Positions 25,801 to 26,129 of a stretch of 26,129 nucleotides of DNA are shown piece after piece. Under the pieces are notes generated by a model. The model was not told the origin of the DNA. It saw nothing but the letters and a program-made list of their open reading frames with translations, and made no database searches. The position numbers and the translations under genes are program-made. The stretch's first letter is position 1. Each line of letters opens with the position of its first letter. The stretch spans positions 1 to 26,129 of the forward strand of contig JADJSZ010000006.1 in the NCBI GenBank assembly GCA_016711405.1. Reading direction: 5' to 3'. Source of the DNA: Candidatus Hadersleviella danica. GTDB lineage: Bacteria; Chloroflexota; Anaerolineae; Promineifilales; Promineifilaceae.

Positions 25801-26129
25801 GACTTTTTGCTGGGGGAGCCGTTGCCGACGCTGTGGCGGGTGGTGATTGGGGTGTTGGGGTATAAGCAGTTGGATGTGGGCTGGATGGCGACGGAGTTGC
25901 AGGCTATCCAAAGTTCGCCGCAGGCGGGGGTGGTGCGGGGGTTGCCCCGCTGGTTGCGGGGGGAATTGAAAGCGGCCGAGGGGGAGGTGGCGCATTTGCG
26001 GCCGTTTTGCGACCGGTTGGTGGCGGAGGACGGCCGTTTCTTGCGCGAGCTGAAGCTGGCTTTGCGGGCGGGGGTGCTGGTGTTTGAGCGGTATGAGGCG
26101 CAGACGATGGGGCGGGGGCAGGCGGAGTT
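22847..26129 (+). CDS. IDO-superfamily dioxygenase / FAD-NADPH reductase / cytochrome b5 fusion (3' end outside window)
   Basis: Starts MSPARRVIEQAQATNEALG and stays open to the window end, at least ~1095 aa after repairing one-base homopolymer breaks at 22918-22919, 23175-23179, 23608-23611 and 24862-24867. Residues ~25-400: IDO fold, with RPAPHLSFIDLNSHNW, GPSGTAIPSFTSLDIFFGRQ, TRDWFPVHWRDWL, YVAHKGDKTLKGVYDE, and LQRHRLKAYGF, whose His (~350) fits the proximal haem ligand. Residues ~405-785: P450-reductase-like FAD/NADPH part, with WRLYSISS (~575), GGTGIAPMRGLIAER (~656), FYYQEELEPL and the C-terminal FYICGRTAFANTIL. No FMN/flavodoxin domain. Residues ~820-900: cytochrome b5, MHPGG and IEHH giving both haem His. 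Then ~195 helical residues of unknown role. Inferred: NADPH to FAD to b5 to the dioxygenase haem. Substrate unknown. Confidence 0.9.
23894..23896 (+). other. Predicted proximal haem ligand His of the IDO domain
   Basis: Codon CAC in LQRHRLKAYGF, about residue 350. It lines up with His346 of human IDO1 (RSYHLQIVTKY) after the matching KGD..L..YD segment. Position and context agree; by-eye alignment only. Confidence 0.7.

Noticed and set aside
24931..25995. 354-aa ORF on the minus strand
   Set aside because: Antisense to the cytochrome b5 part; low-complexity His/Leu/Pro composition from high-GC codons.

Overview
The window looks like a chromosomal segment of a filamentous or otherwise complex Chloroflexota bacterium (Anaerolineae/Caldilineae type). 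This is inferred from gene style: XRE-NB-ARC-TPR regulators, secreted proteins with CSLREA-like heads, beta-helix and choice-of-anchor-D domains and a short C-terminal YLP-type tail, and very abundant intergenic palindromes and short tandem repeats. No rRNA, tRNA or CRISPR array was seen, so the taxonomic call is moderate at best.

Layout. (1) 1-1243 (+): decayed IS701-type transposase, cut by the window edge. (2) 1220-3102 and 3493-7920 (-): two secreted beta-helix proteins; the second is a large mosaic of CSLREA head, beta-helix, choice-of-anchor-D domains, beta-propeller, three IPT/TIG domains and tail. (3) 8042-9926 (-): an Imm10-like protein, a lipoprotein with a clear terminator, a zinc-ribbon membrane protein, and a small coupled ORF. 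(4) 10112-15180 (+): two tandem XRE-NB-ARC-TPR STAND regulators, near-identical in the switch half and different in the sensor half. (5) 15281-20221 (-): a co-oriented run of LamG-like membrane protein, thioredoxin-fold lipoprotein, CopC-like protein, metallophosphoesterase and a divergent PRPP synthetase, with a promoter and Shine-Dalgarno at 20230-20294. (6) 20387-22709 (+): zinc-knuckle protein, RidA-like protein, a MITE-like element, and a receiver-like/CBS protein. (7) 22847 to the window end (+): one giant multidomain oxidoreductase.

The most exciting item is the gene in (7). Once four homopolymer frameshifts are read through it encodes an indoleamine-2,3-dioxygenase-superfamily domain, a P450-reductase-like FAD/NADPH module without an FMN domain, a cytochrome b5 with both haem histidines, and a further helical region that runs off the window. 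It appears to join, in one polypeptide, the three components known to reduce IDO in animal cells: a self-sufficient dioxygenase.

Two genome-wide features also stand out. Nearly every intergenic gap carries short degenerate tandem repeats (7-9 bp units), often arranged as inverted arms and in places running into coding sequence. The pentamer GGCCG/CGGCC is strikingly over-represented in all reading frames. Finally, about a dozen reading frames break by one base at homopolymer runs. Paralogue and family comparison shows most of these are probably sequence or assembly errors rather than pseudogenes, so several genes below are described across frameshifts.
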